A stretch of DNA of 64,000 nt from Rhodosorus marinus (GCA_029953675.1 JAMWBK010000008.1:1769001-1833000); one strand, 5' to 3'. Positions 36,750 through 48,515 are shown, counted from the first letter of the stretch. Numbers and translations: made by a program. The notes: generated by a model from the sequence alone, not told the origin.

Positions 36750-38010
36750 ACATGAACGAAGTCAAAGACGAACAAGAAGCTCATCATCTTCACTTGGCAA
36801 GGAAGAGATCTCTATCGTTGTAACACCAGACACAAACCTCCAGATGACGAGTTAGTTTGTCATAAGCTGAGATAGACAGAGCAGACACTTTAGGAGGAAG
36901 ACGATAGCGAGCTCATCACCATTAAGTAGGAGGATCTCTTATCGTTGCAACTCCGAACTAAGACAATCTCCAGTTTGCGAGAAGGCAAAATAGACAGAGA
37001 ATACATAAAGTTGTACTAGCTGCTTTAGAAAGAAGAACGATAAGCTGACCATCTTTATGGACGGGGAAGACCTCTATCGTTGTAACACCAGACTAACACA
37101 AACCTCCAGATGACGAGAGAGTTTGTCAAAAGCAGAGTTAGACAGAGACACTTTAGGAGGAAGACGATAGCGAGCTCATCATTATTATGTAGATGGAGGA
37201 TCTCTATCTGTACTAGCTGCTTTAGAAAGAAGAACGATAAGATGACCATCTTTATGGACAAGGAAGATCTCTATAAGTGAAACACGAAACACCGGACCAA
37301 CGCAAACCTCCAGCTGGCGAAACAGTGTTCGTCAAAAGCAGAGTGGAGAGAGAGCATACAACAAGGTCTACTAGCTGCTTTAGAAGGGAGACGATAAGCT
37401 CATCATCCTAATGGAGGAGGAGGATCACCATCGTTGACCACCAAACACAAACCTCCGGGTGGCGCGATTGTTCCTCAAAAGCAGCAGAGAGAGAGCATCC
37501 AACAAGGTCTTTTGGCTGCTTTAGCAAGCAGACAATAAGCTCATCATCTTTATGGAGAACATTCTAACGCCACCTTCCGGCGGTGAGATAGTTCGTCAAG
37601 AGCAGAGTAGACAGGGCATACAACAGGTTCTATTAGCAGCCCCAGAAAGAAGACAAGAAAGCCCATCATCTTCGCGGACAAGTGGATCTCTTTGGTCCCG
37701 GCGATAGGAAACCAAAGGCAGGATTCGTGATCTCCATCGTAGTGAGACAGCAGACGAATGGAACCCCGCAGGTGGCAAGATCGTTCGTCTAGTAAGTGGA
37801 CAAAGCTTCTATCGATGCCTTAGCAAAGTTCAGCTCATGATCTGTATCGCCGCGACTCCAAGACAGTGTTAGAGCAACTATAATCTTTTCTGAGCCGCTG
37901 CCACAGGTTGGGATGGCGCGATAGTTCGTCAAGCAAGCAGATGGAGCTGTGACCAAGTTTAATATTACGACGACAACAATCTCATCATCTTCATGACCAA
38001 GAGGATCTCT
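36750..38010 (+). repeat. Degenerate tandem-repeat array, about eight units of roughly 120-190 bp
   Basis: Recurring words in fixed order mark the units: ACGATAAGCTCATCATCTTTA, AGGATCTCTATCGTTG, AAACCTCCAGATGGCGAG, GTTCGTCAAAAGCAGAG, ACAGAGCATACAACAAGGTC, TAGCTGCTTTAGAAAGAAG. The CCTCCAG/CCTCCGG core occurs near 36836, 36970, 37103, 37308, 37452, 37568, 37765 and 37900. Units differ by indels and many substitutions and become weaker to the right. No conserved coding frame is evident. Confidence 0.8.
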
Positions 38011-39393
38011 ATCGTGGGTTTCCCATACGAAACATAATGATTAACGATTGCCGGGCAGACCTCCATGTAAATCCCATGGTCCATGGAGGTGACCTGGAGC
38101 TAAACTGAAAACCTGATCGACAGTCTGTTAGGAGTCGAAGACGATAAACAGTCACCTGAAAGCGGAAGAGTCTCCATCCCAGAGAACGCATCCTCACTTT
38201 CAAGGGACTCTTCGCCTTTCTCCGGTTCACACCGACACAAATTGAATTGTCGCACATGCTGTGGGCGGTTGAACCGCTGTAGTCCTGAATGATGATGTTG
38301 ATATAGTCTTGGGTGACTGCGACTCCACTCCCGCGGTGGCAAAACGTCGCAAGACGAGAGGAGCAAGGTGATGCGAACCCTTCCCTTTAGCCCAAGGTTC
38401 GAAGATGCTCCACGAACACGATGAGTAGTGGCCTTCCAAGGACTACGACTACGTCCATCTCACGGGGCGCGCGACGAGGGTAGGCGGCATACTTGTCCGG
38501 TGGAGCAGGCTGAACCCTTATCCTCCGTCAAGATTCTCGGCTAGGATAGGCAGTCCAAATACTAATCAGTGATGAGTCTATCAATATTGAGACAGGGCTT
38601 GATGGACTCCAGAAGAGGCCTCCAACCTGGAGACGTGTTGTTCAATATAACTCGAAGGTTGAAAAGCTCTCGTTTTTTTGCTGGTCGGCTAAGCGAGAAC
38701 CAGTCTCTCCACCTCAGTCTTTGTAAAGTTTCTCATCCCGTCTTCCCCATGGCCTGCTGGATCTTCTCGAAGGAGAGATATGATCGGGTGGGTCAGTTTG
38801 GTAGTCGATTTCTGGTGACAGTGACCCGAGTATATACACGTCCACTTTACCAGGAGATCTAGTCGTTTGTCGATGGTAACACCAGAAATACTGCTGGATG
38901 ATCACCTCGAGGATGAGAGAGTCCTCGTCTTCGTTAGATTTTGGGGGTTGGGTTAACAGCTGACCAGCTCAACCCCCTCTCGCGAAGGGTACAAACGATC
39001 TCGCGTCAGAGATGCCGAAGCAGACACACGGCAGAGGGTAACGGAGCAAGCAAGGCTATCTTCAGAAGATCGGGGACCAGCGATCGCGGCTCGCGGCTGA
39101 GATTTCATAGGCCTTTCGCAAACTCCCAGTCGGAAAGTCAACGGATGAGCACCAAAGAAACCAATATGATGGACGCCGAAGATCACAAACAGCAGGCTCG
39201 CAGCACAAACTGCTGGTTTTGTGCTCTGGCTCTGATACCAGGCTGTCCAAATCCGGTTACGGCAGCAGCGCGCACTTCCGCTCGTGCTTGGAGCACGTCA
39301 AGATCCAGTGGGGATTGTGGCGCAGGTTGACTCGATATCTCAAGACGGGTTTTCCCTGTGCATTTCTTGGTTTGGAGGGCAAAGTGAACGGGA
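38011..39393. other. Intergenic region downstream of the kinase
   Basis: About 1.4 kb between the repeat array and the kinase stop codon. Moderate GC content and several ORFs below 130 codons; none has a recognisable motif. Confidence 0.45.
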
Positions 39394-40758
39394 TCAGCGG
39401 AGGTTGACATCCAGTTGAAGCAGCCAGTCCCGAAGCGCTGAGTCCTTTGGATCCTGGTGTTTCTGCACAAACCCATGCTGGAGGAGCTGCGACGCCGTCG
39501 GTCTTTTGGTAACCTCATACTCGAGACAGGTTTCCGCAAACTCTAAAAGCTCAGAGGACACCTCATGAGCCCCGAGCATCTCCAGGCAGCGTCCTCTTAT
39601 CGATCTATTTTCACACATATCCCAGTACAGCGATCGATTCGGAACCGGATGACTATAAACCGACGGCAAAGAGACAGTTCGATCAGCACCGACGACGGCC
39701 TCAGCGGGAGAAAAGTCGGACAAGCGGCTCATGCACTGCGCTTCGTTTACCTTCCCAACGCCGCTTCGGAGACGACCAAACCCATGCTCCATATGTCAGA
39801 CGGATACGAATACGTTTCGTCCATTAGACGCTCAGGTGCCATGTACTCAATTGTCCCTCCTAGCTCGGGATCTTCCTTGCTGAAGGGTTTCTTCTTCAAT
39901 GACATACCAAAATCGGTCAACGTCGTGACATTTCGATGCTTGGAGAGAAGAATGTTCATAGGTTTGATGTCACGGTGGACCACTTCTTTCGAGTGGAGAT
40001 ACTCTAGTCCTTGTAGACAGTGTCTGGCTACTGTGCTTAGTACGTCTTCCGGAAGTGCTCCTAGCGAACGACAAGAAACAAGGAAGAAGGCGTAGGTTTA
40101 TACATACGTTGGTTTCTGCACAAAGTTCGTCGATGATCTTTGGAGGGAAGCTTAGGTTTACCCAACTTGGACATCGCGCTTGAAAGACATCCGGAGTCCA
40201 TGTACTCGAGGAGGAGGGTGAGGAGTTTCTCATCTTCACTATAGAATGCACCGTAGAATGTGACGATATTCTCGTGCTTGAGGAGGGATAGCAGACGAAA
40301 CTCGGCACGAAGCTGCTCCTTGTCATGCGCGTTCCGAACCGTTTGGACCTTCACCGCAATCGGAAGTTTCGTGAACTTGTGATGAGTAAGATAGACAACA
40401 CCCTGTGCACCCTTTCCGAGCTCCTATCCGGAGGTTTTTGCCAATACCACAAGAAAAAGTTTGGACAGAAAGCCCCTTAAGCGCTACAACTCGTCAAGGA
40501 AGACCAAGTCTCCCCCTGCAACTCTTGTGAAACTGTTCCTACCTTCACTCGAACGATATCGTTCGGTCCTGTCACAACCACCTGCCGCGCTCTAGAATAC
40601 TCAGGATGCGATGGATCTAGCTTGACCACAATCGGCTCAGTAAGAAAACGCAAAACCGTCGTCCGACGATCCCAAAGGTTCTCAAACTTGGCTAGGTCAG
40701 CTGCCGATAGCGCTCCAGGTCGACCTCCTCCGTGCTCTATCCATTCCTCCTCATTCAT
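39394..40758 (-). CDS. MAP kinase kinase-like protein kinase, four exons
   Basis: Exons 40758-40543, 40423-40162, 40060-39751 and 39652-39394 give 348 residues. The kinase domain begins after about residue 70: glycine loop ELGKGAQGVVYL, catalytic Lys in PIAVKVQ, a conserved C-helix Glu (EQLRAEF), HENIVTFYGAFY, LLEYMDSGCL, HRDIKPMNILL, DFGMS, and GTIEYMAPERL. YSYPSDIWSMGL follows, then CLEYEVTKRPTASQLLQH before the C-terminus. The DFG(M/V)S start of the activation segment, the PERL and the SDIWSMGL are typical of MAP2Ks, which phosphorylate MAP kinases on Thr and Tyr. All catalytic residues are present. The N-terminal 70 residues are unrecognised. An upstream exon in 40833-41030 is possible but no junction closes the frame, so the ATG at 40758 is used. 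Confidence 0.88.
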
Positions 40759-40838
40759 ATCGAACCATACATCCCCCAACTCTACCTTCCTCCCCAGTAG
40801 TAACCTATGACCAGTTCATAACCTCATCCTTGCTATTT

Positions 40839-40866
40839 CCCTCTCTCCCTCTCTCTCTCTCTCTCA
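40839..40866 (-). repeat. (CT)n microsatellite upstream of the kinase
   Basis: A CCCT/CT tract on the plus strand, (GA)n on the kinase sense strand, about 85 bp upstream of the proposed start. Confidence 0.85.
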
Positions 40867-41049
40867 CGATCTTCTTCATCATCGTCGAGCTGCTGCTGAC
40901 CCAAACTCTTTCCCACTTCGGTCTTCAGCTCAGTGTTCATTGACTTTGGGGAGCCCTTCATTGAGTACTGAGCTTTGAAGACTTGGGTTTTGGAATGGAA
41001 TTTTGGACGAATTCTACTGACCGTCACCATCCTGTTGAAGAGAGTGCCG

Positions 41050-42330
41050 CGCTTAGGAGTTGGTATTCTGTCACCATCCCGAAGAGGTTTCTCTGTGCTT
41101 TCAAGGTGCGGTCTATGAGTTGTCTGAAGAGAGTGCCGCGCTAAGGAGTTGGTGTTCCATCACCATCTTGAAAGGGGTTTCGAGTGCGTTCAAGGTGCGG
41201 ATTGAGTGTCTGAAGAGAGTGCCACCCGCTAAGGAGTTGGTATTCCATGACCATCCCGAAGAGGTTTCGAGTGTTTTCAAGGTGCGGTTTGTGAGTGTCT
41301 GAACTGAGTATCGCGCTAAGGAGTTGGTATTCTGTCACCATCCCGAAGAGGTTTCGAGTGCTTTCAAGGTGCGGTCTATGAGTTGTCTGAAGAGAGTGCC
41401 GCGCTAAGGAGTTGGTATTCTGTCACCATCCCGAAGAGGTTTCGAGTGCTTTCAAGGTGCGGTCTATGAGTGTCTGAACTGAGTGCCGCGCCGAAGGAGT
41501 TGGTGTTCCAGCACCATCTTGAAAGGGGTTCGAGTACTTTCAAGGTGCTGTTGGAGTGTCTGAAGAGAGTGCCGCGCAGTAGGAGTTGGTATTCGACCAC
41601 CATCCCGAAGAGGTTTTGAGTGCTTTCAAGGTGCGGTTTGAGTGTCTGAACTGAGTGCCGCGCCAAGGAGTTGGTGTTCCAGCACCATCTGGAAAGGGGT
41701 TCGAGTACTTCGTCAAGGTGCGGTTGGAGTGTCAGAAGGTAGTGCGTGATAGGAGTTGGTATTCGACCACCATCTTGAGGGGGTTTTCGAGTACTTTGAA
41801 AGTGAGGTTTGAGTGTGCGAGTTGGTATTCGACTTACCATCTTGAAGGGATTTGGAGTGCTTTGAAAATGGGGTTTGAGTGTGTGCTGGTGTTCGACTAG
41901 CATCTTGAGCGGGTTTCAAGTGCTTTAAACATGGTGCTGTTTGAGTGTCTGACGGCAGTGTTGATATTCGACCACCATCTTGAAGGGGTTTTCGAGTACT
42001 TTGAAAAGGGAGGTTTGAGTGTGTGCGCTAAGCAGTTGGTATTTGACTAGCACCTTTGAAGGGGTTTCGAGGACTAGGAGTTGGTATGGGGTTTCTGGGA
42101 CTTTGAAAGTGCGTTTTGAGTGTGCGCAGGAGCTAATTCGACCACCATCTTGAAAGGGTTCGAGTGCTTTGAAATTGCGGTTTGAGTGTGGGCTAGGAGT
42201 TGGTATACCGTCAGCATCTTGAAGGGGATTCGAGTGCTTTGAAAGTGAGGTTTGAGTGTGCGAGTTGGTATTCGACCACCAGCTTGAAGGGGTTTCAAGT
42301 GCTTTTAAAGGTGCGGTTTGAGTGTCGAGG
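41050..42330 (+). repeat. Minisatellite array, about 15-17 units of roughly 60-95 bp
   Basis: The unit consensus contains AGGAGTTGGTATTC, then CACCATC.TGAAGGGGTTT, CGAGTGCTTTCAAGGTGCGG, TTTGAGTGTCTGAA and GAGAGTGCCGCGCTA. The AGGAGTTGG word occurs near 41055, 41144, 41231, 41318, 41407, 41495, 41581, 41666, 41751 and then in shortened units to about 42265. Left units are about 88 bp and similar to each other; right units are shorter and more diverged. Long minus-strand ORFs of 175 and 217 codons run through it, but the unit length is not a stable multiple of three. It ends about 300 bp upstream of the kinase's far side, outside any gene I call. Confidence 0.9.
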
Positions 42331-42530
42331 GGAGCGTTAGTCAGGATTGGAATGGGTGTGTGGAAGTTTTGCTCTGTGTCCTGAAGATCTTCGTGGTTAG
42401 TCAGGCTTGGAGTGGGTTTGTAAGGTCTTGTTCCCCATGGAGAGGGGGGGTGAGGGGGGGTTCGAGCGCTTTCAAGTGCGTTTGAGTGCCGCTGTATGCT
42501 AAACGTCAGTGAGTGAATAGCGGTGGGAAG

Positions 42531-42568
42531 GGACGAACTGGGACGAACTGGGACGAACTGGGACGAAC
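42531..42568 (+). repeat. 10-bp tandem repeat (GGACGAACTG) x 3.8
   Basis: Three perfect copies and a partial fourth of GGACGAACTG. Confidence 0.95.
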
Positions 42569-44937
42569 CACGTGTCAATGCTCTGGTGGCTGAACAGAAG
42601 TTGTTTCATCGGCGCATGCTAGACGCATTCAACAATTTGGTGCGGGGGTGCTCGGCGAACTGCTGAGATAGTGGGCAGCAGGTCCGTGAAGTGGGGTAAT
42701 ACGTCAGAAGAGTCGCTGATCAGCGCGGAGTCGATCTTGTAGCGCTAGGTCACCCATAGCAGAGCACCCAGTCCCGTGGACTTCTAGGGCGGCGGTTCTA
42801 TCAAAGCGCCCGCGGAGTTTGTACGACCTCTGTAAGTAGTACGAGTTTGGCACCGAACACAGATAGCTGCGAGAGATTTCACGTCCAGAGAGAAGGGAGC
42901 TCAGAAATTCAGCTATCATTACCACCTCCCTTTCTGGGACCTCATCTGCAAGATGACCGGGAAAGGATATACCTATGAAACTGCTATAGAGAAAGTTTAC
43001 TCTGTCCACGGCCGCTCGACGAGCATCACAAGTATCCTAAAACATCTTAAGCAAGAGCGTAGGCTCGGATACCGGCAGTTTTTTTAGCTATCAGAATCTG
43101 TAATTAACTACAAGACAGTCCACATGAACTTAACAAAACCATATCTGCTATATCATCTCTACGAGAAGGCCAGTACTGGGCTCCTTAGGTTCGCCACGCA
43201 GCGGGGAGGGTTCGCATCCTCTTCAGCGTGCGAAACGCTACTTGATTGCCAACTCCAGAGATATCGTTCAAGTCCGACGGTCAGCAGCGATATCTACTAG
43301 GAGATCTCCACTGAAGCTGTAGGCGGAATTGGTACGGAAGAACGACCAGAATGGACTGGTTTTCCGGCGTCTCGTGCGCTGAGACGTTTGGCAGAAGAGA
43401 GAAAAGAACAAATTCTTCTCCTAGGTTGGCCCCCTAAATATCACCTTGGGGACCGTTTCTCTCGACTAGTGAATCACTGTCCTAGCGCATCGGCACGTAC
43501 TCACTGGACATCGAGGCAGCAGGAAGGACGATGTTGGAGGTCTTCTGTGCCCGTTGCCAATAGCTTCAACAGTTCCAAGATGCTACACAATCCAACCCAC
43601 GCGGTGCCCACCATGGGCCGCCCGGCAGCTCCAAATGCTGTTCAATGGATCTCTGATGAAATAATTCGGAGAGGAACAGTCTACCTAAAACATGCACCTA
43701 CGGTAAAAATGGACAAAACGAAACGTCTCCCCCATCGTTTCACCTCCGGCCCAATCCACCAATGCGCAGGGGAAAATCTGCCGCCGTCGTCGAGGACTGA
43801 ATGTATCGCAGTCCGAAAACCTCACATACCGAGTACGATCCATATCAAAGATAGCCTACCCACAGCCTCCTCCCAGCCACAATCAAGTTCACTCTAGGGT
43901 ACCAACGATCCAATGTGACCCGCAACTATTGCTATGAGTTTCTGTCTCTTTTTTCACCTACCTTGTAAAAAAAACATCAATCCTAGTTTATCATAATACC
44001 AAATAATCCAAGGATATCTAAATGTCATAAAACCTCTATCTTTCCCCCCCCCTATTAGTTCACCAAAGATTTGCACCGGGACAACGGCTCGAGCGATTTC
44101 CAATCAATATATCAATCCAAATATGTCATTTTCTTCACAGTTCAGGGACGTCCCGTTACTGTATTTTGATTGATATATTGATTGAGAATAGACTCACGTT
44201 TCTAAGGTCACATTCATATTCAGTCTTTTGTAGTAATTTGTATTTAAAAACTAATTTTAAATATGTATTGTTTAAATTATTTATGTAGATTGAATTTTTA
44301 GGTGACGCTTGGTTTATTTTATGAATGTTGTGGTAGGGAGCTTAGGATATGTAGATCGCCGCAACTGGGTGACCGTACTCTCTGGAGAAGGGGTGGCACT
44401 GTGAGGAAGTCTTTTTCGAGCCTTTCTAGCCTTGCGCTTGATTGAGCATAGGATACGCTTCACGGATACGAAACAAAGCTCAGCATGGTATCATCGATTT
44501 TATTTGCCGGTTCTATGATGACCCCTCCCCCCGCCCGCTCTGAACGCCCACAGGCGGGCACAGGTGGCACTCGAAACGGTTCTGTTGATCGGAGGGTGCA
44601 GCTCTGTTTTTTTTTACCTTTTGTGATTTCCTCCACTCTCATTGCTTTCGAAGACCATTGGATGATTCTGTAACACACCCAGAAAAAAAGCAGCTGAAAA
44701 TCTAGTTTTCAGGCGTGGAGCTTACTCGGTATCCACAAATCCTCCCTAGGCATCGACTAACGGATTTCTGATCTCTATCGTGAACTCGTGGCTGACAACG
44801 ACAATGGAAGTTGATATAAGAAGGCAAACGCATTGGGTCTGGTGGGTACGGATCTGTGAAGGAGGAGGGTAGAGTGGATCAATTAGATCAGTACAAAGTC
44901 GATTTTGAAGAAAAGGGGATCTAGTGATTCTTTCAGG
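42569..44937. other. Intergenic region with an AT-rich inverted repeat
   Basis: About 2.4 kb with no supported gene. A plus-strand ORF of 169 codons (43388-43897) and a minus-strand ORF of 101 codons (42704-43009) have no motif, signal or splice partner. The stretch 43970-44330 is AT-rich and includes an inverted repeat (listed separately). Confidence 0.45.
44098..44187. repeat. Imperfect inverted repeat, 26-bp arms
   Basis: Left arm 44098-44123 and right arm 44162-44187 are complementary at 23 of 26 positions, with a perfect 17-bp core (CAATCAATATATCAATC). The 38-bp loop contains the palindrome GGGACGTCCC. It may be a small MITE-like element or a transcript hairpin. Confidence 0.75.
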
Positions 44938-45852
44938 ATGGCATTTATTCAGACCAGTGCGTTTGGTATTCAAGGGCGGGGAGCTGCGGTTCGCTGTTCA
45001 GGGAGGAGCCATGTGAAGATGTCGCTGGACGTGGATTCTGTCAGCCAGAGTTTCACCCATCTGGCCAATCCAGTTGTTATTCAGAAAGTTGCGGACTATG
45101 TTGATACTCTGGGTACGGTGATGACTAGTGTGCTGGTTGATCTTCCTGGGTTTTGAGAGTTGCGGCTCTGACGTTGGGAATGGATTGTGCTTTCGTATAG
45201 GTCTTCCGCCGTTTGTTATCAAATGGGGCCATCCGGCTATGATGGGCTTCATGGTGGCAGGTATGGGAATGCCTGGGGCCGCGTTCGGATGGGCCGGTCG
45301 TCTTGGCAAAGGCAAGGATTCCGTGAAAATGAAGAACCTCCATGAGCAGGTTATGATTGCTTTCTGGCTGTTGGCGTTTGCTGGGTAAGAAAACCTGGTT
45401 CTAGATTACAAGAACAGACAGAAACAACTTCTTCTAGATCTCGTACTGATATCCACTTTCCCAAACTCGGTTTCAACAAACAGAGCTCTTGGCGGATCCC
45501 TGAGCCTCGCCGAGCAAGGTTATGAGATATGGACACTCCAAGATCCACATTTTGTCAGTACACTCGCTGTCCTCGGCCTTCTCACCTTCAACGCAGTATA
45601 CGCCTACTCCGGTTTCGGAGGTACCACTCCTCAAGAAAGGCTTAAGGGTCGTACAGTGCACGCCTACGTTGGAGCAGTAAGCAGTCCAAGACCGCCAAAA
45701 GACATAGTATTCCACAGAACAGAAAACCTCGGCTTTTTCGTTATTCTGAACACCAACAACACAAACTCTCTCTTCCCCCCAAAAACCAGTTAACGATGGG
45801 AGTATTCGTCGTTCACGGTGTACTAGGCTTCATGGGTGGTATGGCCCTTTAA
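44938..45852 (+). CDS. DUF4079 membrane protein, probably plastid, four exons
   Basis: Exons 44938-45112, 45201-45384, 45484-45676 and 45790-45852 give 204 residues. A basic, Ser/Gly-containing leader of about 28 residues fits a plastid transit peptide. The body matches the cyanobacterial/algal DUF4079 family: IKWGHPAMMGFMVAGMGMPG, a KMKNLHEQVM loop with the conserved His, a hydrophobic AFWLLAFAGALGG segment, PHFVSTLAVLGLLTFNAVYA, a VHAYVGAL helix start, and VFVVHGVLGFMGGMAL at the C-terminus. Four hydrophobic helices with conserved His residues suggest a heme- or pigment-binding membrane fold, but the family's function is not established to my knowledge. Introns are 88, 99 and 113 nt. Confidence 0.85.
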
Positions 45853-46277
45853 AACGGTGAAGGCCCTACCCCCAATACCAGAAGACCCTATTGATGATCC
45901 AGAGTAGCACTAGAAGGCTTAACAATAAAGACTAGAAACATTTCCCTTTGCCAAGGATAAGCCAATACAACTTCGCCGCTGCGGATACCGATGTTTCGGT
46001 TAAGACTCTTCGGTTCGTGAATATGACGCACCCAGCGTTGAGGATCGATCGGCAGTCAGTCATTGAATAACGCACAACCCGAACCAACCCCCCCCCCCGC
46101 AGTGCTTGAGGATCGATAGGCACGGTGTCATTGAAGAGAGCCACTCTGTGATGACGGACGGTGCTCAACGAACTTGGTAGCTTCGTCTGCACACAGCCAC
46201 GCAATCGCTTTCGCTGGAGTGCTTCTTTGTTGACCGAGAACGAGCACTTCGATTTGATCGCTCCGCTCTATTGCGCT
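45853..46277. other. Convergent spacer between DUF4079 and USP39
   Basis: About 0.4 kb. It contains a C run near 46087-46098 flanked by two related 20-30-bp segments (GTTGAGGATCGATCGGCAG near 46036 and TTGAGGATCGATAGGCACG near 46105). No gene seen. Confidence 0.5.
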
Positions 46278-48515
46278 CTAGTTCTCCGGCTGCTGCGCTT
46301 CGTAGAATAGTATATGCGCTTCCGTTAGAGTAACCAATTGTGGGAGGGTTTCCTTCACGTTGAGATCCTGTATCGCTCGGAGGAAGGGAGTTACCTTGTT
46401 CAGCATAAGGTCATCCCTTGCATTGGGAGGTTGACGTTTGCTTCTCCTCGTCGATACCTGAATTTGAAACCATTTACCAGTAGGCGGATGCTTGATATTG
46501 ACCTGGTAACTTCCGGCTTTCGGTTCACCTTCGTGAGTAACGGCAGCGACGAGGTCGTACTTTGTGATCTGCTGACTCGCGACAGAGTGCGGAACAAAGT
46601 CCTTCAGCTCTAAATTCGTGGCCGGAAACTGGACGATTGTCGGGTTCTTCTCCTCAAAAAAGTTGTTTCTGTAGAATGTCGTGTTCACGATTTAGGTCTT
46701 CGGTCCCAGCTGTTGGGGCAGTTGTCCGCGGGCGAGCATTCCGTCTGGCTGCCTAGTACGTACCTAGTGAATCTCTTTATGTGCAAGATCAAGTACTGAG
46801 GTAGCTTTTCAATACGGTAAACGCGTCTTTCCCCCGTCTTTACCATATGGTGTTCCTGCACGCCATCAAATTTGGACAAGAGCGTATGCAGAGGCACCTA
46901 GCCGACGTAACCCACCCCGCAGACTCGTTAGTACACCTCCATCTTTTCATTGCATACAAGAGTGATTGCCTCACCTGAGGAATCAGTTTCCTGTCCATCG
47001 AGTCCTTGAAAAGTGGCCGCGAAGGCAAATCAAGTGACAGAAAAAAGTATGGAACGAGTTTTCTCTTCCGCTTGATCGACTTGCGAGCTCCTTGATCACC
47101 GCTTCCCTTCTCCACTTGATCCTTCTCTGTTATCATCTGAATCATTCCGCGGAAGATTCTGGATATCTCCGAATCTACACAGAAATTGCGAATCGCCGAG
47201 AAGGCAAGTATCCATTTCAGACAAGAAAGCGCAAATAAAAAAATCAAACCACACCACTTCTTTCATGCAAAGCCTCTCACCTCCCTTCTCTCCAAGATCT
47301 CCATGAAGCGTATTCAATACGAACGCTATGAACTCTACTGGATCTCCCTAACCCAAAGTATAGAGAGAAAACCAGTTAATGGCCTATCCGGAGGGGACGA
47401 CAAGTCCCAGGTAAGTCCCAGACGAAGCGTCGAAGTCTAAAGACTCAAGTAGTCCTCGCTAGAGCTGGAAACCGCGCTGGAGTTTTTTCCTAGTGAGGAT
47501 GATATCTGTACACACTGGACTCTGTCCAGCGACAATGACTTCCTTCCAGACTCGACTTCTTTCCCTGTCGGCGGGTCTCTCTCTCTCTCTCTCTCTCTCT
47601 CCCTCTCTGCTGACGCATCCTGAGCTTGGGCTATATCACTTTACCTGTTCAAGAATCTTAAACTGTTTATTGGATCTGTTGACGACCTCCTGCATGAACT
47701 CATGAGGAGATACGTGCGACCTGAAAGCGCGCGAGTTGTAGACCTTCCTGACCAGTTCCCCGAGCCGTTTCATTAGTGCTGACTTTGCTTGGGGACCTCT
47801 TGTATAGAGAAGACAAAAGTTCCTGAACGGTGTCTGTTGAAGTTGGAAGGGAGGATCGATCAGATAGATGGCTGTATTGTTTTTGAGTGGAGAGTTTTGG
47901 TGTTGGAAAGAGACTTACGATAACGAAGAGCGATTGCAAGACAGCATTTGCATAATCCGTAGCGTGAAGATTGTTCATTCCCACAAGGCCTTGGTAATGC
48001 ATTGTGCCGTTTAGAACTCTGAACCGAGTGGGGTTGTCGTTTAGTGAGGCGACTTGATCTGGGCTAAGCTGTGGATTGATGGCATGTTTGATATCGTCGA
48101 GCGTTGAATCGACGATTTCGTAGCCGTCAGGGACGCAGTAGACTTTCTCGGTATCGAGGTTGATGAAGACGTGGTGGCTCTGGTCTAGTGAGTGGAAGTA
48201 GACGTGCGAGTTTCTCCCTCGACCTTGCAAGTACTTGCCACAAACCAGGCACGCATAGACGTTTAGATTCTCCAGTGACACAGAACAGACTTTTTCAAAG
48301 TCAAAGTCCAGCATCGATCGATTCACCGTGTCCATGTACGGACAATCCACCCCAGCCCGCTGACCCCTCGAAGCTCTCATTCCATCCGAAATAACAACAG
48401 AGATCATCTCCGATGGGTTCTCATCCTCACCATCACCCTCAAATCTAGCCCGTTTCTTAGGAGGCGATCTAGTCTCCTCCTGCTCACCGCCACCTACAGC
48501 CTCCTCCTCAACCAT
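46278..48515 (-). CDS. USP39/Sad1-like splicing factor (catalytically dead ubiquitin protease), seven exons
   Basis: Exons 48515-47919, 47833-47645, 47347-47281, 47174-46975, 46897-46764, 46668-46458 and 46367-46278; 495 residues. USP39/Sad1 is a component of the U4/U6.U5 tri-snRNP. The N-terminus has a short basic nuclear-type patch (PPKKRARF), followed by the Zn-finger UBP domain (CPYMDTVNRSMLDFDFEKVC, YACLVCGKYLQGRG, the HVYFHS/HHVF histidines). The UCH-like domain starts GLVGMNNLHATDYANAVLQ: the usual catalytic Cys of NxGNTCY is Asp, as in USP39. Later blocks are SRAFRSHVSPHEFMQEVV, PVEFIAFVLNTLH, LPQYLILHIKRFTR joined to NNFFEEKNPTIVQFP, the PKAGSYQVNI segment and GKWFQIQ. The family's substitution of active-site residues means no protease activity is expected. 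Confidence 0.95.
47576..47608 (-). repeat. (CT)n microsatellite in a USP39 intron
   Basis: About 28 bp of CT repeat on the plus strand inside the 297-nt intron 47348-47644, the longest in this gene. Confidence 0.85.

Noticed and set aside
36074-36855. Overlapping plus-strand ORFs (207, 142 and 96 codons)
   Set aside because: They lie in C/T-rich sequence and run antisense across the PP4R1-like first exon and its upstream tract; no domain in any frame.
40833-41030. An extra first exon of the kinase (65-codon minus-strand ORF)
   Set aside because: Plausible composition, but no donor/acceptor pair joins it to the kinase frame without a stop. The (GA)n tract creates its acidic-basic tail.
41050-42330. 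A CRISPR array
   Set aside because: Units are contiguous and diverged, without unique spacers between identical repeats, and the genome is eukaryotic.
41376-42578. Two minus-strand ORFs (175 and 217 codons) as genes for a repeat protein
   Set aside because: They arise from the minisatellite; unit lengths are not stable multiples of three and there is no start context, signal or domain. Kept as a finding, not as genes.
43388-43897. A 169-codon plus-strand ORF
   Set aside because: No start context, motif, signal or splice neighbour; length alone is not enough at this GC content.
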